Positions 15,849-24,267 of a DNA stretch of 40,872 nt are shown here, one piece after another. Positions within the stretch are counted from its first letter, which is position 1; every line of letters starts with the position of its first letter. Position numbers and translations under genes: made by a program. This DNA is from Deltaproteobacteria bacterium. GTDB taxonomy: Bacteria; Myxococcota_A; UBA9160; SMWR01. The notes below the pieces were generated by a model. The model was not told where the DNA came from. It saw only the letters and a program-made list of their open reading frames with translations, and ran no database searches. The stretch is taken from the NCBI GenBank assembly GCA_019310965.1, contig JAFDDG010000028.1, positions 1 through 40,872 on the forward strand, read 5' to 3'.

Positions 15849-17879
15849 TCAGCTGCCCGCCGCCAGCCCGATCGCCCGCGTGGCCAGCGCCGGATCGTCG
15901 GGGCGGAGTCCGGCGCTGGAGCCCGTGGGTTTGCCTGTGCCGGCTTCGATGGTGCCGTGTCGCTGGTTCTCGATCTTCTCCTCCACCGCGAACTCGAAGC
16001 CCGGATCGTTGGCGTCGTCGTGGCAATCGCCGCAGATCTTGAGGATCACGCAGGAGTCGCATTTGTCGCCGAGCGACAGGATGCTGCCGAGCTTGCGCGA
16101 GCCCTCCGCCACGTGGTCGCCGCCAGGGCCGTGACAGGACTCGCAGCCCACGCGGCCGAGGTCGCTGTGGCTCGCCGCCGTGCCGGATGCGGGGAAACCG
16201 CCTTCGCGGCCGAAGGCCGTCGTGTGGCACGCCAGACAATCTGCGTCGCCGGCACGGCCCTTCCCGCTGAGGGTCTCGAGGGCGTGCGCGTGGGGCGACG
16301 CTGCCCAGGTCTCGAATTCCGAGGTGTGGCAACCCCGGCACGCCTCGGAGCCCACGGTGGCCGCCGCCGTCGGCAGCAGCGCGCCACCCGGCCGCCCGCG
16401 CTCCGCCAGCAGCTTGGCTTTCTCTTCCGGCGGCAGGTGGATCAGCGCCGTGTTGGCCCTGTGGGAGATGCGCGCCGAGAACGTCGCGTAGTCGAAGCCG
16501 AGCGAATGCGTCGGGTTGTGGCAGGTGGCGCAGACTGCGCCGTAGTCGCCACCCTTTCCGACGTCCGGCGAGAGGTGGGGGCCGCCGCGGCCGTGGCACG
16601 ACTCGCACCCCACGTCCTCGAGGCCCGGCGTGTCGATCGCGTCGACGAAGCCGCCCGGCTCGCCGAAGCCGACCACGTGGCAGCCGACGCACTCGCGATC
16701 GGTGTCGGCGCCGTGCTTCACCAGCGTGTCGAAGGCGCTGGCATGGGTGGTGAAGCTCCAGGTCTCGCTCTCCACTTCGTGACAGACGCTGCAGACTTCG
16801 TTGCCGCTGTAGCCCTGGGTGTTGAGGATCATTGGCACCGGCGCTCCGGCGATCTTGGCGGTGCGCATGCGCGTGAGCGGCTCGTGGCTCTCCGGGGCCC
16901 AGCCCGCGAGCCGCGCATCGATGCGGCCGTCACGGCCGATGAAGAAGATGTCCGGTACGGCACCGACGACGCGGTAGGCGGCCTGGATGCTGCCGTCGTC
17001 GTCGAAGAGCACCGGGAAGAAGTCGATTTCGGCCTCGCGCAGTGCGCTGCGCACGGCGTAGGTGCGACCGGTAATTTCGACGCCCACCAACGTGGGCCGC
17101 TGCTCCTCCGGAATCTCCGGCAGGATTCGCTTCAGGTAGGTCAGCGCGTGGTGGCAATGCGAGCAGGTGTGGAGGAAGAAGACCAGCACGACCGGCTTGC
17201 CGGCGTGGTCCGCCAGGTCGAATCGCGCGTCCGCATCCAGGATGCTTGCGGTGAAAGTCGGGGCTCTTGGGCGGCTCGGCTCGGCGGAGCCGGACTCGGG
17301 CAGGCGCATGGCCTTGCGCAACATGGTCTCGATCGAAGCACTGTCGGCCGTGCCGAAGCCGGCGAGGCCGAACGACACGTAGCCCTCCGCATCGGCACCG
17401 ATGACGGTGACGGGTCCTCGCAGTGCGAACTGTTGTGCCAGCCGGGCATCGGAATCGTCGATGACGGGGAAGTCGATGCCCTGCTGCGCCACGTTGGTCT
17501 CCACCGTGGCCCGGTCGGAGCCCGTGGCGATGCCGACGATCTGGAAGTTGTGCTCGCCGCGCAGCTTTGCCACGGCGGTCAGCGCCGGCGTCGCCGTGGT
17601 GGCGTCGTCGGTCTCGGGATTGAAGAAGTAGAGCAGCAGCCGCTTGCCGAGAAGCTCGGAGACCACGATGCGCCGGTTGTCGAGGCCCCAGCCCCAGAAG
17701 GCCGGCAGCGGCCGCGCGTGCTTCCGGTGATTGTGGGCGGAAGCGTCCGGCTTCGCCGCGACGGGCTGGGCGGACGCAGACGGGCTCGCTGCCTGCGCGT
17801 CGCCGTTCGGCGTCTCAGTGGGGTCGCTGCAGGCGAGCAGCAGCATGGCGAGGAGCAACGTGCGGCCGGGGTTTCTCAC
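15849..17879 (-). CDS. Thioredoxin-like / octaheme cytochrome c lipoprotein
   Basis: 676 residues from the GTG at 17879. A signal peptide ends in the lipobox LLAC (Cys17), so it is probably anchored in the membrane and faces the periplasm. A His/Ala-rich linker leads to a first redoxin-like domain (about 55-190) that lacks the CxxC. A second domain (about 205-340) has VLVFFLHTCSHCHH with CxxC at 239-242. From about residue 363 come eight CxxCH heme sites: CSVCH, CVGCH, CESCH, CATCH, CRGCH, CLACH, CESCH and CGDCH, in a cytochrome c554-like layout. It joins thiol-disulfide chemistry and multiheme electron transfer in one chain. Substrate unknown. It lies 73 nt downstream of the J-domain gene on the same strand. 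Confidence 0.9.
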   Translation of the reverse strand: MRNPGRTLLLAMLLLACSDPTETPNGDAQAASPSASAQPVAAKPDASAHNHRKHARPLPAFWGWGLDNRRIVVSELLGKRLLLYFFNPETDDATTATPALTAVAKLRGEHNFQIVGIATGSDRATVETNVAQQGIDFPVIDDSDARLAQQFALRGPVTVIGADAEGYVSFGLAGFGTADSASIETMLRKAMRLPESGSAEPSRPRAPTFTASILDADARFDLADHAGKPVVLVFFLHTCSHCHHALTYLKRILPEIPEEQRPTLVGVEITGRTYAVRSALREAEIDFFPVLFDDDGSIQAAYRVVGAVPDIFFIGRDGRIDARLAGWAPESHEPLTRMRTAKIAGAPVPMILNTQGYSGNEVCSVCHEVESETWSFTTHASAFDTLVKHGADTDRECVGCHVVGFGEPGGFVDAIDTPGLEDVGCESCHGRGGPHLSPDVGKGGDYGAVCATCHNPTHSLGFDYATFSARISHRANTALIHLPPEEKAKLLAERGRPGGALLPTAAATVGSEACRGCHTSEFETWAASPHAHALETLSGKGRAGDADCLACHTTAFGREGGFPASGTAASHSDLGRVGCESCHGPGGDHVAEGSRKLGSILSLGDKCDSCVILKICGDCHDDANDPGFEFAVEEKIENQRHGTIEAGTGKPTGSSAGLRPDDPALATRAIGLAAGS

Positions 17880-17952
17880 GGCGGCAGCATAGCGGAGCAC
17901 CTGAGGTGGCGGCGCGGGGCTCTGCGCCTGGGCCCCGGCCGCGGGTGGCAAT

Positions 17953-18456
17953 TCAGCGGGCCTGTCTGGCTGCTTCGAGGGCGGTGCGGAGCGCCGCGTT
18001 GTCCGGTTCGAAGGTGAGTGCGGTCTGCAGGTTGCGCGCAGCTGCAGCGTGGTCGCCGCGGGAGAGGTCGGCCTGGGCAAGGCTCCAGTACTGGCGGCCC
18101 TGGGGCGTGCGCGCCGCTTCCTTTGGCTGTACGCCGCGGGCGTCGCGTGCCTGGACCAGCTGCTGGCGCACCCCGCACCCCGCGTCGAGCTGGTGGTCGT
18201 AGGCCTCGCGGCGGCGCGGGTCGCGCAGCACGGTGTAGGCCTCGGAGAGGCGTTTGGCGATCTGGGCCACTGCGTCTCCCAGATCGCCTTCCAGCTGGCG
18301 GTTGCAGTCGGGGTGGAATGCGCGGGATGTCGCATAATAGGCACGTTTCAGCTCGCGCAGGTTTACCCCACGCTGCACGTGCATGAGCTGGTAGTAGTCG
18401 AGCTCGTGCATGACGCGTGCCAGGGCCACGATCTCTGTGGGAGCGAGTTCGGCCAC
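17953..18456 (-). CDS. J-domain co-chaperone with C-terminal TPR-like region
   Basis: 167 residues, GTG start at 18456. The J-domain covers about 18-88 and holds the HPD motif at 48-50 within RAYYATSRAFHPDCN, followed by AYTVLRDPRRREAYD. There is no G/F region and no zinc-finger domain, so it is not canonical DnaJ but a class C type. The C-terminal 45 residues (YWSLAQADLSRGDHAAAARNLQ) form a TPR-like pair of helices. It begins 3 nt after the stop of the Hsp70 gene, so the two are certainly co-transcribed, and the J-protein is most likely the dedicated partner of that Hsp70. Confidence 0.9.
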   Translation of the reverse strand: MAELAPTEIVALARVMHELDYYQLMHVQRGVNLRELKRAYYATSRAFHPDCNRQLEGDLGDAVAQIAKRLSEAYTVLRDPRRREAYDHQLDAGCGVRQQLVQARDARGVQPKEAARTPQGRQYWSLAQADLSRGDHAAAARNLQTALTFEPDNAALRTALEAARQAR

Positions 18457-18459
18457 GGC

Positions 18460-20676
18460 TCAGGCGTTCTCCGGCTCGTCTCCGGGAAGCTCGGACAGGT
18501 CTGTGCCCGGAGTGTCGAATAGATTCTCGTCGGCGTCGGTCATGGCGTCGTCGCTGGGCAGCCGAGGTGAGGTCACCTGGGTGTCCGGTGCGTCGGGCAG
18601 CGGCACGTCGATCGGGTCCAGCTCGATTTCGGCCAGCAGGTCGAGCTCCTCGTCGATTTCATCGTCGTAGACTTGCAGCTCGTCGGTCGGTGCCTCGGAG
18701 GCCGGATCGGCAGGCGCGATCTCGACGGTGAGCTCGAGAGGTGCGTCGGAGCTGCTTTCGACGGCGATCTCGGCGCTGTCGGCGAGCTCGAGAGACTCAT
18801 CGGAGCCGCTGTCGATGGCGATCTCGGCGCTGCCCGCGAGCTCGAGAGATGCATCGGAGCCGCCTTCGACGGCGAGGCTGTCGTCGGGCAGCACCTCGAG
18901 CTCGCCCGTCGGTGTTTCGTCGTCGGGAATTTCCGGCGGCGGTGCGGTTTGCGCCGTGTCTGGATCCGCCGGCAGCGGCAGGGTGTCCAGGGGTTCGGAG
19001 GGTGGAGCCTCCTTGATCTGTGGCACGGTGTCGCTGGGGATGATCTTGGAGACCAGCTCGACGCTGCCGATCGCGGCGGCGTCCGGCGCGTCGCTCACTA
19101 CCCGGTCTGTGCGGCGTTGCTCGATGATGTCGCTCACCTCGTGCTCCGACAGGCCGGAGCTGAGCGAGATGCGCGTCGATGCTTCCTTGCCGGTCTCCGG
19201 GTCGCGCGCCTTCACCGCCACGATGCCGTCGGCATCGATCTCGAAGGTGACGTCGATCTGCACTTCGCCGCGGCGCGCCTTCTTGAAGTCCGAGAATTCG
19301 AACTGGCCGAGCAGCTCATTCTCCTCTGCGGTGCGTGACTCGCCCTGATAGACGCGGATCACGACGCTCTCCTGGTCGTCCTGGAATGTCGTGAAATTGC
19401 GCGTCTGTTCGATCGGGACCGGCGTGTTGCGCTCGATGATGCTCTCCGCCAGGCCGCCGGCCACGCCGATGCGCAGGGAGAGGGGTGTCACGTCGAGCAG
19501 GAAGGCCTTGCGCTCCGAGTCGACCAGCGTGGCGGCGTGAATTGCGGCGCCCATGGCGACGACCTGGTCCGGGTCGACGTCCGTCTTCGGCTCCTGCTGA
19601 AAGTAGTTCTTCACCGCATTGCGAATGATCGGCAGACGCGTGGGCCCGCCGACCAGAATCACGCCGTCCAGGTCCCGTGCCACGACACCGGCCTGTTGCA
19701 GTGCTTCGTCGCAGACCTTGAAGGTGCGCTGTACCAGGTCGGCCACCAGGCCGGAAAATTCTTCGATGTCGAGCGTGCGCTCCAGAGAGATCGCCTCCCG
19801 GCCTTCCGAGGCGGCGACGATGTCCGGGATGCGGATCTCCGCGGACTCATCGACGGAGAGCGTCTTCTTTGCGGACTCCGCGGCGAACCTCAGCTTCTCC
19901 AACGCGAAGCGGTCGTTGCGCAGGTTGATGCCGTGCTGCTCCATGAACTCGTCGGCCAGCAGGTCGAGTACGCGATCGTCGAAGTCGTCGCCGCCGAGGA
20001 AGGTGTCGCCGCAGGTGGAGAGCACCTCGAATACGTCGCGACCGATTTCGAGCACCGAGACGTCGAAGGTGCCACCGCCCAGATCGTAGATCGCGACCTG
20101 CTGGTTGAGCCCCTTGCCGAACCCATACGAGACGGCTGCGGCGGTCGGCTCGTTGAGGATGCGCAGAACGTCGAGGCCGGCGATACGGCCGGCGTCCTTG
20201 GTGGCCTGGCGCTGGTTGTCGTTGAAGTTTGCCGGCACGGTGATCACGGCCTTGCTGATCGGCTGGCCGAGGCGCGTCTCGGCGAGGGACTTGAGTTCGC
20301 GTAGCACCATCGCCGCGAGCTCGGGCGGCGAGAAGCTCTCGTCGTGCACTTGGACACGCACGCCGTGGTTCGGGCCTTCGCTGATCTCGTAGGAGCAGAT
20401 GGCCTGGGCCTTCTTGACTTCCTCGGAGAAGTAGTAGCGCCCCATCAGGCGCTTCGACGAGCTGATGGTGTTCGTCGGGTCGTGGATGAGATTCGACTTG
20501 GCAGCGTTGCCGACCACGATCGAGCCGTCGCCCTGCACCGACACGACGCTGGCGGTAATCGGTTCGCCGTAGGCGTTCGGCAGCACCTCGACGTCGCCGT
20601 CACACAGCACCGCGACGCAGGAGTTGCTCGTCCCCAGGTCGATTCCGATGGCGATCTCGCGCTCGCTCTTGCTCAT
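18460..20676 (-). CDS. Hsp70 (DnaK-like) chaperone with acidic repeat tail in place of the lid
   Basis: 738 residues, ATG at 20676 with GAGGAG 5 nt upstream. The ATPase domain (about 8-385) is complete: [70 protein letters not shown]. The linker LLDVTPLSL and the beta substrate domain (about 395-505) follow. After about residue 530 the helical lid of DnaK is absent; instead there is a 200-residue acidic, Pro-rich tail with three degenerate 18-residue repeats ([12 protein letters not shown] type) and the end [12 protein letters not shown]. It does not end in EEV(K/D)D. The gene is paired with its own J-protein 3 nt downstream and has no grpE beside it. It is likely a specialised paralogue, not the main DnaK. 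Confidence 0.92.
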   Translation of the reverse strand: MSKSEREIAIGIDLGTSNSCVAVLCDGDVEVLPNAYGEPITASVVSVQGDGSIVVGNAAKSNLIHDPTNTISSSKRLMGRYYFSEEVKKAQAICSYEISEGPNHGVRVQVHDESFSPPELAAMVLRELKSLAETRLGQPISKAVITVPANFNDNQRQATKDAGRIAGLDVLRILNEPTAAAVSYGFGKGLNQQVAIYDLGGGTFDVSVLEIGRDVFEVLSTCGDTFLGGDDFDDRVLDLLADEFMEQHGINLRNDRFALEKLRFAAESAKKTLSVDESAEIRIPDIVAASEGREAISLERTLDIEEFSGLVADLVQRTFKVCDEALQQAGVVARDLDGVILVGGPTRLPIIRNAVKNYFQQEPKTDVDPDQVVAMGAAIHAATLVDSERKAFLLDVTPLSLRIGVAGGLAESIIERNTPVPIEQTRNFTTFQDDQESVVIRVYQGESRTAEENELLGQFEFSDFKKARRGEVQIDVTFEIDADGIVAVKARDPETGKEASTRISLSSGLSEHEVSDIIEQRRTDRVVSDAPDAAAIGSVELVSKIIPSDTVPQIKEAPPSEPLDTLPLPADPDTAQTAPPPEIPDDETPTGELEVLPDDSLAVEGGSDASLELAGSAEIAIDSGSDESLELADSAEIAVESSSDAPLELTVEIAPADPASEAPTDELQVYDDEIDEELDLLAEIELDPIDVPLPDAPDTQVTSPRLPSDDAMTDADENLFDTPGTDLSELPGDEPENA
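18722..18880 (-). repeat. 54-nt tandem repeats in the Hsp70 tail
   Basis: Two full 54-nt units (18758-18811 and 18812-18865) match at most positions. A shortened copy of about 36 nt precedes them at 18722-18757, and the start of another follows from 18866. They are in frame and encode 18-residue acidic units (xSxSDxSLELAxSAEIAx). The array lies in the tail region and probably varies in copy number. Confidence 0.85.
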
Positions 20677-20720
20677 AGGCTCCTCGTAGACGCGGCGGCG
20701 CAGTCGCCAGGGGCGGGGTA

Positions 20721-20784
20721 CTCCGCTTTCCACGGGGGCGACCGGGCAGTCTGTGTTCTCTGGCGTATCGGGTGAAAAGCGGAG
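20721..20784 (-). promoter_or_regulatory. Stem-loop in the Hsp70 leader
   Basis: Arms of 13 nt (CTCCGCTTTCCAC at 20721-20733, GTGAAAAGCGGAG at 20772-20784) pair with one mismatch around a 38-nt loop, 45 nt upstream of the Hsp70 start. It is not the CIRCE operator of heat-shock genes in sequence. It could be a leader structure or operator for this operon. I found no convincing heat-shock promoter beside it. Confidence 0.4.
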
Positions 20785-20839
20785 CGGCCTAAGCCCCCTT
20801 TGACGGCGCGGGGTCGCCGCCGTGGCACCTGCCGGGCCC

Positions 20840-20868
20840 TTGGATGCGGGCGGGTCGCGTGCTATATC
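20840..20868 (+). promoter_or_regulatory. Candidate promoter for yebC
   Basis: TTGGAT (20840-20845) and TATATC (20863-20868) are separated by exactly 17 nt and lie 23 nt before the yebC ATG, giving a short leader of about 17 nt. Each box matches four of six consensus bases, which is good for such a GC-rich genome. Confidence 0.5.
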
Positions 20869-20891
20869 CCCTGTAACTTCGGGGGTTTGCA

Positions 20892-21644
20892 ATGTCGGGG
20901 CACTCCAAGTGGTCGACCATCAAGCGCAAGAAGGGGGTCGCGGACGCCAAGCGCGGGAAGATCTTCACCAAGCTGATTCGGGAGATCGCGACGGCGGCGC
21001 GGATGGGGGGCGGCGATTCGGCCGCCAACCCGCGGCTGCGGCTGGCCATGGACAAGGCCCGCATCGCCAACATGCCCAAGGACAACATCGTGCGGGCCAT
21101 CAAGAAGGGCACCGGGGGCACGGATTCCGACGCCTACGAGGAGGCGGTCTACGAGGGCTACGGGCCCGGCGGTGCGGCGGTGCTGGTCGAGACGCTCACC
21201 GACAACAAGAACCGCACGGTGGGTGAGGTGCGCCACGTCTTTACCAAATTCGGCGGCAACCTCGGGGCCAACGGCTGTGTCAGCTACCTGTTCGAGAAGA
21301 AGGGGCTGATCCAGTTCGATGCCGAGGGCATCGACTCGGACGTGCTGCTCGAAGTGGCGCTGGAAGCTGGCGCCGACGACGTCGTGGAAGGCGAGGGCCA
21401 CATCGAGGTGGCGACGGCGCCGAGCGCGTTCGAGGCCGTGAAGGGTGCGCTGGAGGCCGCGGGCTTCGCACCGGCCGCGGCGTCGATCAGCCTCGAGCCA
21501 TCGACGACGGTGGCGCTCGAGGGCAAGGATGTCGAGACGATGTTGTCCCTGGCCGATGCTCTGGAAGACCTCGATGATGTGCAGAGCGTGAATGCGAACT
21601 TCGACCTCTCCGACGCCGAAATGTCCCGCCTCGCCGTCGAGTGA
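20892..21644 (+). CDS. yebC: YebC/PmpR family regulator
   Basis: 250 residues. Begins with the family hallmark [25 protein letters not shown] and continues through [34 protein letters not shown] and [12 protein letters not shown]. The length and three-domain layout are normal. Members bind DNA as regulators, or act on ribosomes stalled at proline runs; which applies here cannot be read from sequence. It sits upstream of ruvC-ruvA-ruvB, a common arrangement in many bacteria, but a 328-nt gap with a large inverted repeat separates them here. Confidence 0.95.
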   Translation: MSGHSKWSTIKRKKGVADAKRGKIFTKLIREIATAARMGGGDSAANPRLRLAMDKARIANMPKDNIVRAIKKGTGGTDSDAYEEAVYEGYGPGGAAVLVETLTDNKNRTVGEVRHVFTKFGGNLGANGCVSYLFEKKGLIQFDAEGIDSDVLLEVALEAGADDVVEGEGHIEVATAPSAFEAVKGALEAAGFAPAAASISLEPSTTVALEGKDVETMLSLADALEDLDDVQSVNANFDLSDAEMSRLAVE

Positions 21645-21658
21645 GCCGCAGGGCGGTG

Positions 21659-21825
21659 CTCGAGTGCCGCGCCCTCCACCAGCGCGCCTCCGGCGAATGC
21701 CTCGTCTCGCTTCGCGCCCCTTGGCAAGCGTCGACCCGGGGGTTCCCGTTGCTGGATCGGGGCCAGCCGGCTCGCCTGCGGGTGAGTTCGCCTCCGGCGC
21801 GCTGGTGGAGGGCGCGGCAGTCGAG
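21659..21825. repeat. 30-bp inverted repeat with 107-nt loop between yebC and ruvC
   Basis: Left arm 21659-21688 and right arm 21796-21825 are inverted copies at 29 of 30 positions (CTCGA-GTGCCGCGCCCTCCACC and its complement). It starts 15 nt after the yebC stop. The 328-nt gap 21645-21972 holds no believable gene: both strands have open frames, but only because of the palindrome and GC content. The element may be a small mobile repeat or a terminator that splits yebC from the ruv genes. Confidence 0.7.
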
Positions 21826-21972
21826 GCGACCAGGGCCCGGAGAGGCACCCCATCCCGGCCGCTCTGCCTCGGGTTGCGCCCGGGGCTACCGTGTTTCGCC
21901 CGAGTCTCGACGCTGGGGGTCCTCTGAGCGATGCTTGGCGGGTCGCCCCCCACAATCCTCCGGCGGAGCGGC

Positions 21973-22515
21973 ATGCGGATTTTGGGTATCGATCCGGGCT
22001 CCCGGGTGACCGGGTACGGGGTGGTGGAGCAACGCGCGGGACAGGTTGCGCACGTGGCGCACGGTACGCTGCGTCCGCGCGGCGATTCGTTCGCGGTGCG
22101 GCTGAGTCATCTGCACGAATCGCTGTGCGAGGTGATTGCGCTGCATCGGCCGGATGTCGCGGCCCTCGAGCAGATCTTCGTGTCCGGCAGCGCTCGCTCG
22201 GCGTTGGTGCTGGGCGAGGCACGGGGTGTGTTGTTGTCGGCGCTGGGCTCCGCGGGGCTCGTGGTGCACGAGTACACGGCCTCGCAGGTGAAGCAGGCGG
22301 TGACGGGCAGTGGTCGTGCGGCGAAGCCGCAGGTCAAGGCGATGGTGCGGCGGCTGCTGGCGCTCGAGCGGGTTCCCGCTGCGGATGCCGCGGACGCGCT
22401 GGCGGTGGCGATCCGTCACGCGCACGGTGGGCGGCTCGAGTCCGCCGGCGTCGTCGCCGGGCGCCGGCCTCGGCAACCCTCCGGTCTGCGGGTGCGGGCG
22501 AGGCCGGGCCGGTGA
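21973..22515 (+). CDS. ruvC: Holliday junction resolvase RuvC
   Basis: 180 residues from ATG 21973, with GGAG 4 nt upstream; this start gives the family's normal [16 protein letters not shown]. All four catalytic acidic residues are present at the same numbers as in E. coli: Asp7, Glu66, Asp138 and Asp141. It cuts Holliday junctions as a dimer in recombinational repair. An in-frame ATG at 21931 would add 14 residues of unlikely sequence. The stop overlaps the ruvA start by 4 nt (GTGA). Confidence 0.96.
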   Translation: MRILGIDPGSRVTGYGVVEQRAGQVAHVAHGTLRPRGDSFAVRLSHLHESLCEVIALHRPDVAALEQIFVSGSARSALVLGEARGVLLSALGSAGLVVHEYTASQVKQAVTGSGRAAKPQVKAMVRRLLALERVPAADAADALAVAIRHAHGGRLESAGVVAGRRPRQPSGLRVRARPGR

Positions 22516-23117
22516 TCGCGCGTCTCGAGGGCGTGCTGATCGACCACTCGCCGACGCGTGTGGTGGTGGACTGTCACGGCGTTGGCTACGAGGTGCTGGT
22601 GCCGCTCTCGACCTTTGCGGAGCTGCCGGACCCGGGCAAGGTGGTCGTGCTCCACATCTATACCCACGCCAACGACAGCGCGATCCAGCTGTTCGGTTTC
22701 CATTCATTGGCCGAGCGAGCGGCCTTCGAGCTGTTGCTCAAGGCGAATCGGGTCGGGCCGAAGCTGGCGCAGACCGTGTTGTCCGGTATCTCGCCGGCGG
22801 AGCTGCTGGCGGCGATTCGCGACGAGAATGTGGCGGCGCTGAAGGCCGTGCCGGGGATCGGGACGAAGATGGCGCAGCGCATTCTGCTCGAGCTGCACGA
22901 CCGGGGCGAGGAGCTGGCCGCTCTGGTGCGGCCGGCTCGCTCTGCGCCCGCCGGGGCCGAACACACGGCCCGCGAGCAGACGTTGTCGGCGCTGCTCAAT
23001 CTCGGCTATCCCAGGGCAGAGGCGGAGCGCGTGATCGGCGGTGCGGTGGACGAGCAGGGCTCGGACGCCACGCTCGAGTCGCTGGTGCGCGCGTCGCTCA
23101 AGAGGCTTGCGCGATGA
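22512..23117 (+). CDS. ruvA: Holliday junction DNA helicase subunit RuvA
   Basis: 201 residues, GTG start overlapping the ruvC stop. Domain I OB-fold starts [28 protein letters not shown]. Domain II carries the two helix-hairpin-helix units ([19 protein letters not shown] and [19 protein letters not shown]). The C-terminal domain III (about 155-200, [16 protein letters not shown]) contacts RuvB. It forms the tetramer that holds the four-way junction. Its stop overlaps the ruvB start by 4 nt (ATGA), so the three genes are translationally coupled. Confidence 0.96.
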   Translation: MIARLEGVLIDHSPTRVVVDCHGVGYEVLVPLSTFAELPDPGKVVVLHIYTHANDSAIQLFGFHSLAERAAFELLLKANRVGPKLAQTVLSGISPAELLAAIRDENVAALKAVPGIGTKMAQRILLELHDRGEELAALVRPARSAPAGAEHTAREQTLSALLNLGYPRAEAERVIGGAVDEQGSDATLESLVRASLKRLAR

Positions 23118-24151
23118 GCGAAATGCCCGAATCCCGATCGACGCTGGAAAGCGCGGCGCTGCCCGACGAGCGCCGCGTCGAGGACAGTCTGCGGCCGCAG
23201 CGCCTGGATGAGATGGTTGGCCAGGAACGGCTGCGCGAGAACCTGGCGGTGTTCATCCGCGCCGCGCTCGAGCGCGGCGAAGCCCTGGACCACGTGCTCT
23301 TCCACGGGCCCCCGGGGCTGGGCAAGACGTCACTGGCGCACGTCGTGGCCCACGAGATGGGCGCGACTCTGCGCATCACGAGCGGCCCGGCCCTGGAACG
23401 GGCCGGCGATCTGGCGGCCCTGCTCTCGAACCTGGAGCCGCGAGACGTGCTCTTCATCGACGAGATTCATCGGCTGCCGGCGCCGGTCGAGGAGATTCTG
23501 TACCCGGGCATGGAGGACTTCCAGCTCGACATCCTGATTGGCCAGGGTCCGGGTGCACGCTCCATGCGGCTCGATCTGCCGCATTTCACGTTGGTCGGGG
23601 CCACGACCCGCGCTGGCTTGCTGTCTTCACCGTTGCGCGATCGCTTCGGCTGGGTGGCGCGGCTCGAGTACTACCCGCCGCAGGATCTCGAGCGCATCCT
23701 CGTGCGCTCCGGAAGCCTGCTCGGCGTCGAGCTCGATGACGGCGCACGCAGTGAGGTGGCGCGCCGCTCCCGCGGCACGCCGCGTATCGCCAATCGGCTG
23801 TTGCGCCGAGTGCGTGACTTTGCCCAGGTCGAGGGCGGTGACGGGTCGGTCACACGGGGCATGGCGCGTTTCGCCCTCGAGCGTCTCGAGGTGGACGACG
23901 AGGGTTTCGACCGCCTCGACCGGATCTTGCTGCAGACGTTGCTGGAGCGTTTCGATGGCGGTCCCGCCGGGCTCGAGACGCTGGCCGCTGCGGTGGGGGA
24001 GGACAAGGGCACGCTGGAGGACCTGGTCGAGCCGTACCTCATCTACCAGGGTTTCCTGGCCCGAACGCCCCGGGGACGGGTGGCGACCCAGCGCTCTCGG
24101 GATCACTTCGCCGCCGCCGCCGCCGGCCAGATGCAGGGCAAGCTCCTCTGA
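23114..24151 (+). CDS. ruvB: Holliday junction DNA helicase motor RuvB
   Basis: 345 residues. AAA+ ATPase: Walker [11 protein letters not shown] with Lys71, Walker B FIDEIHRL with Asp116-Glu117, sensor 1 LVGATTRAG, arginine finger in SSPLRDRFG, and sensor 2 [16 protein letters not shown]. The C-terminal winged helix ends with [13 protein letters not shown]. It drives branch migration with RuvA. It has no long extension and a normal length. Last gene of ruvCAB; a 116-nt gap follows. Confidence 0.97.
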   Translation: MSEMPESRSTLESAALPDERRVEDSLRPQRLDEMVGQERLRENLAVFIRAALERGEALDHVLFHGPPGLGKTSLAHVVAHEMGATLRITSGPALERAGDLAALLSNLEPRDVLFIDEIHRLPAPVEEILYPGMEDFQLDILIGQGPGARSMRLDLPHFTLVGATTRAGLLSSPLRDRFGWVARLEYYPPQDLERILVRSGSLLGVELDDGARSEVARRSRGTPRIANRLLRRVRDFAQVEGGDGSVTRGMARFALERLEVDDEGFDRLDRILLQTLLERFDGGPAGLETLAAAVGEDKGTLEDLVEPYLIYQGFLARTPRGRVATQRSRDHFAAAAAGQMQGKLL

Positions 24152-24178
24152 CACCACGTGCCTCGGCGGGCCCCGAGT

Positions 24179-24197
24179 GCCCGGTGTGGGCGTTTTT
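24179..24197 (+). terminator. Weak candidate terminator after ruvB
   Basis: A short GC stem (GCCC / GGGC around GGTGT) is followed by a run of five T at 24193-24197, 27 nt after the ruvB stop. The stem is only 4 bp, so this is a weak call supported mainly by position. Confidence 0.3.
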
Positions 24198-24267
24198 GCC
24201 CTCGTTCTTGCTGAGGTTCGGCGCTCAACGCGTCAACGCCCTGCGCCGATAGGGGGTTCACGAGGGG

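Noticed and set aside
21645..21972. Open frames on both strands in the yebC-ruvC gap
   Set aside because: The two strands give near-identical peptides because of the palindrome; there is no ribosome site or known motif.
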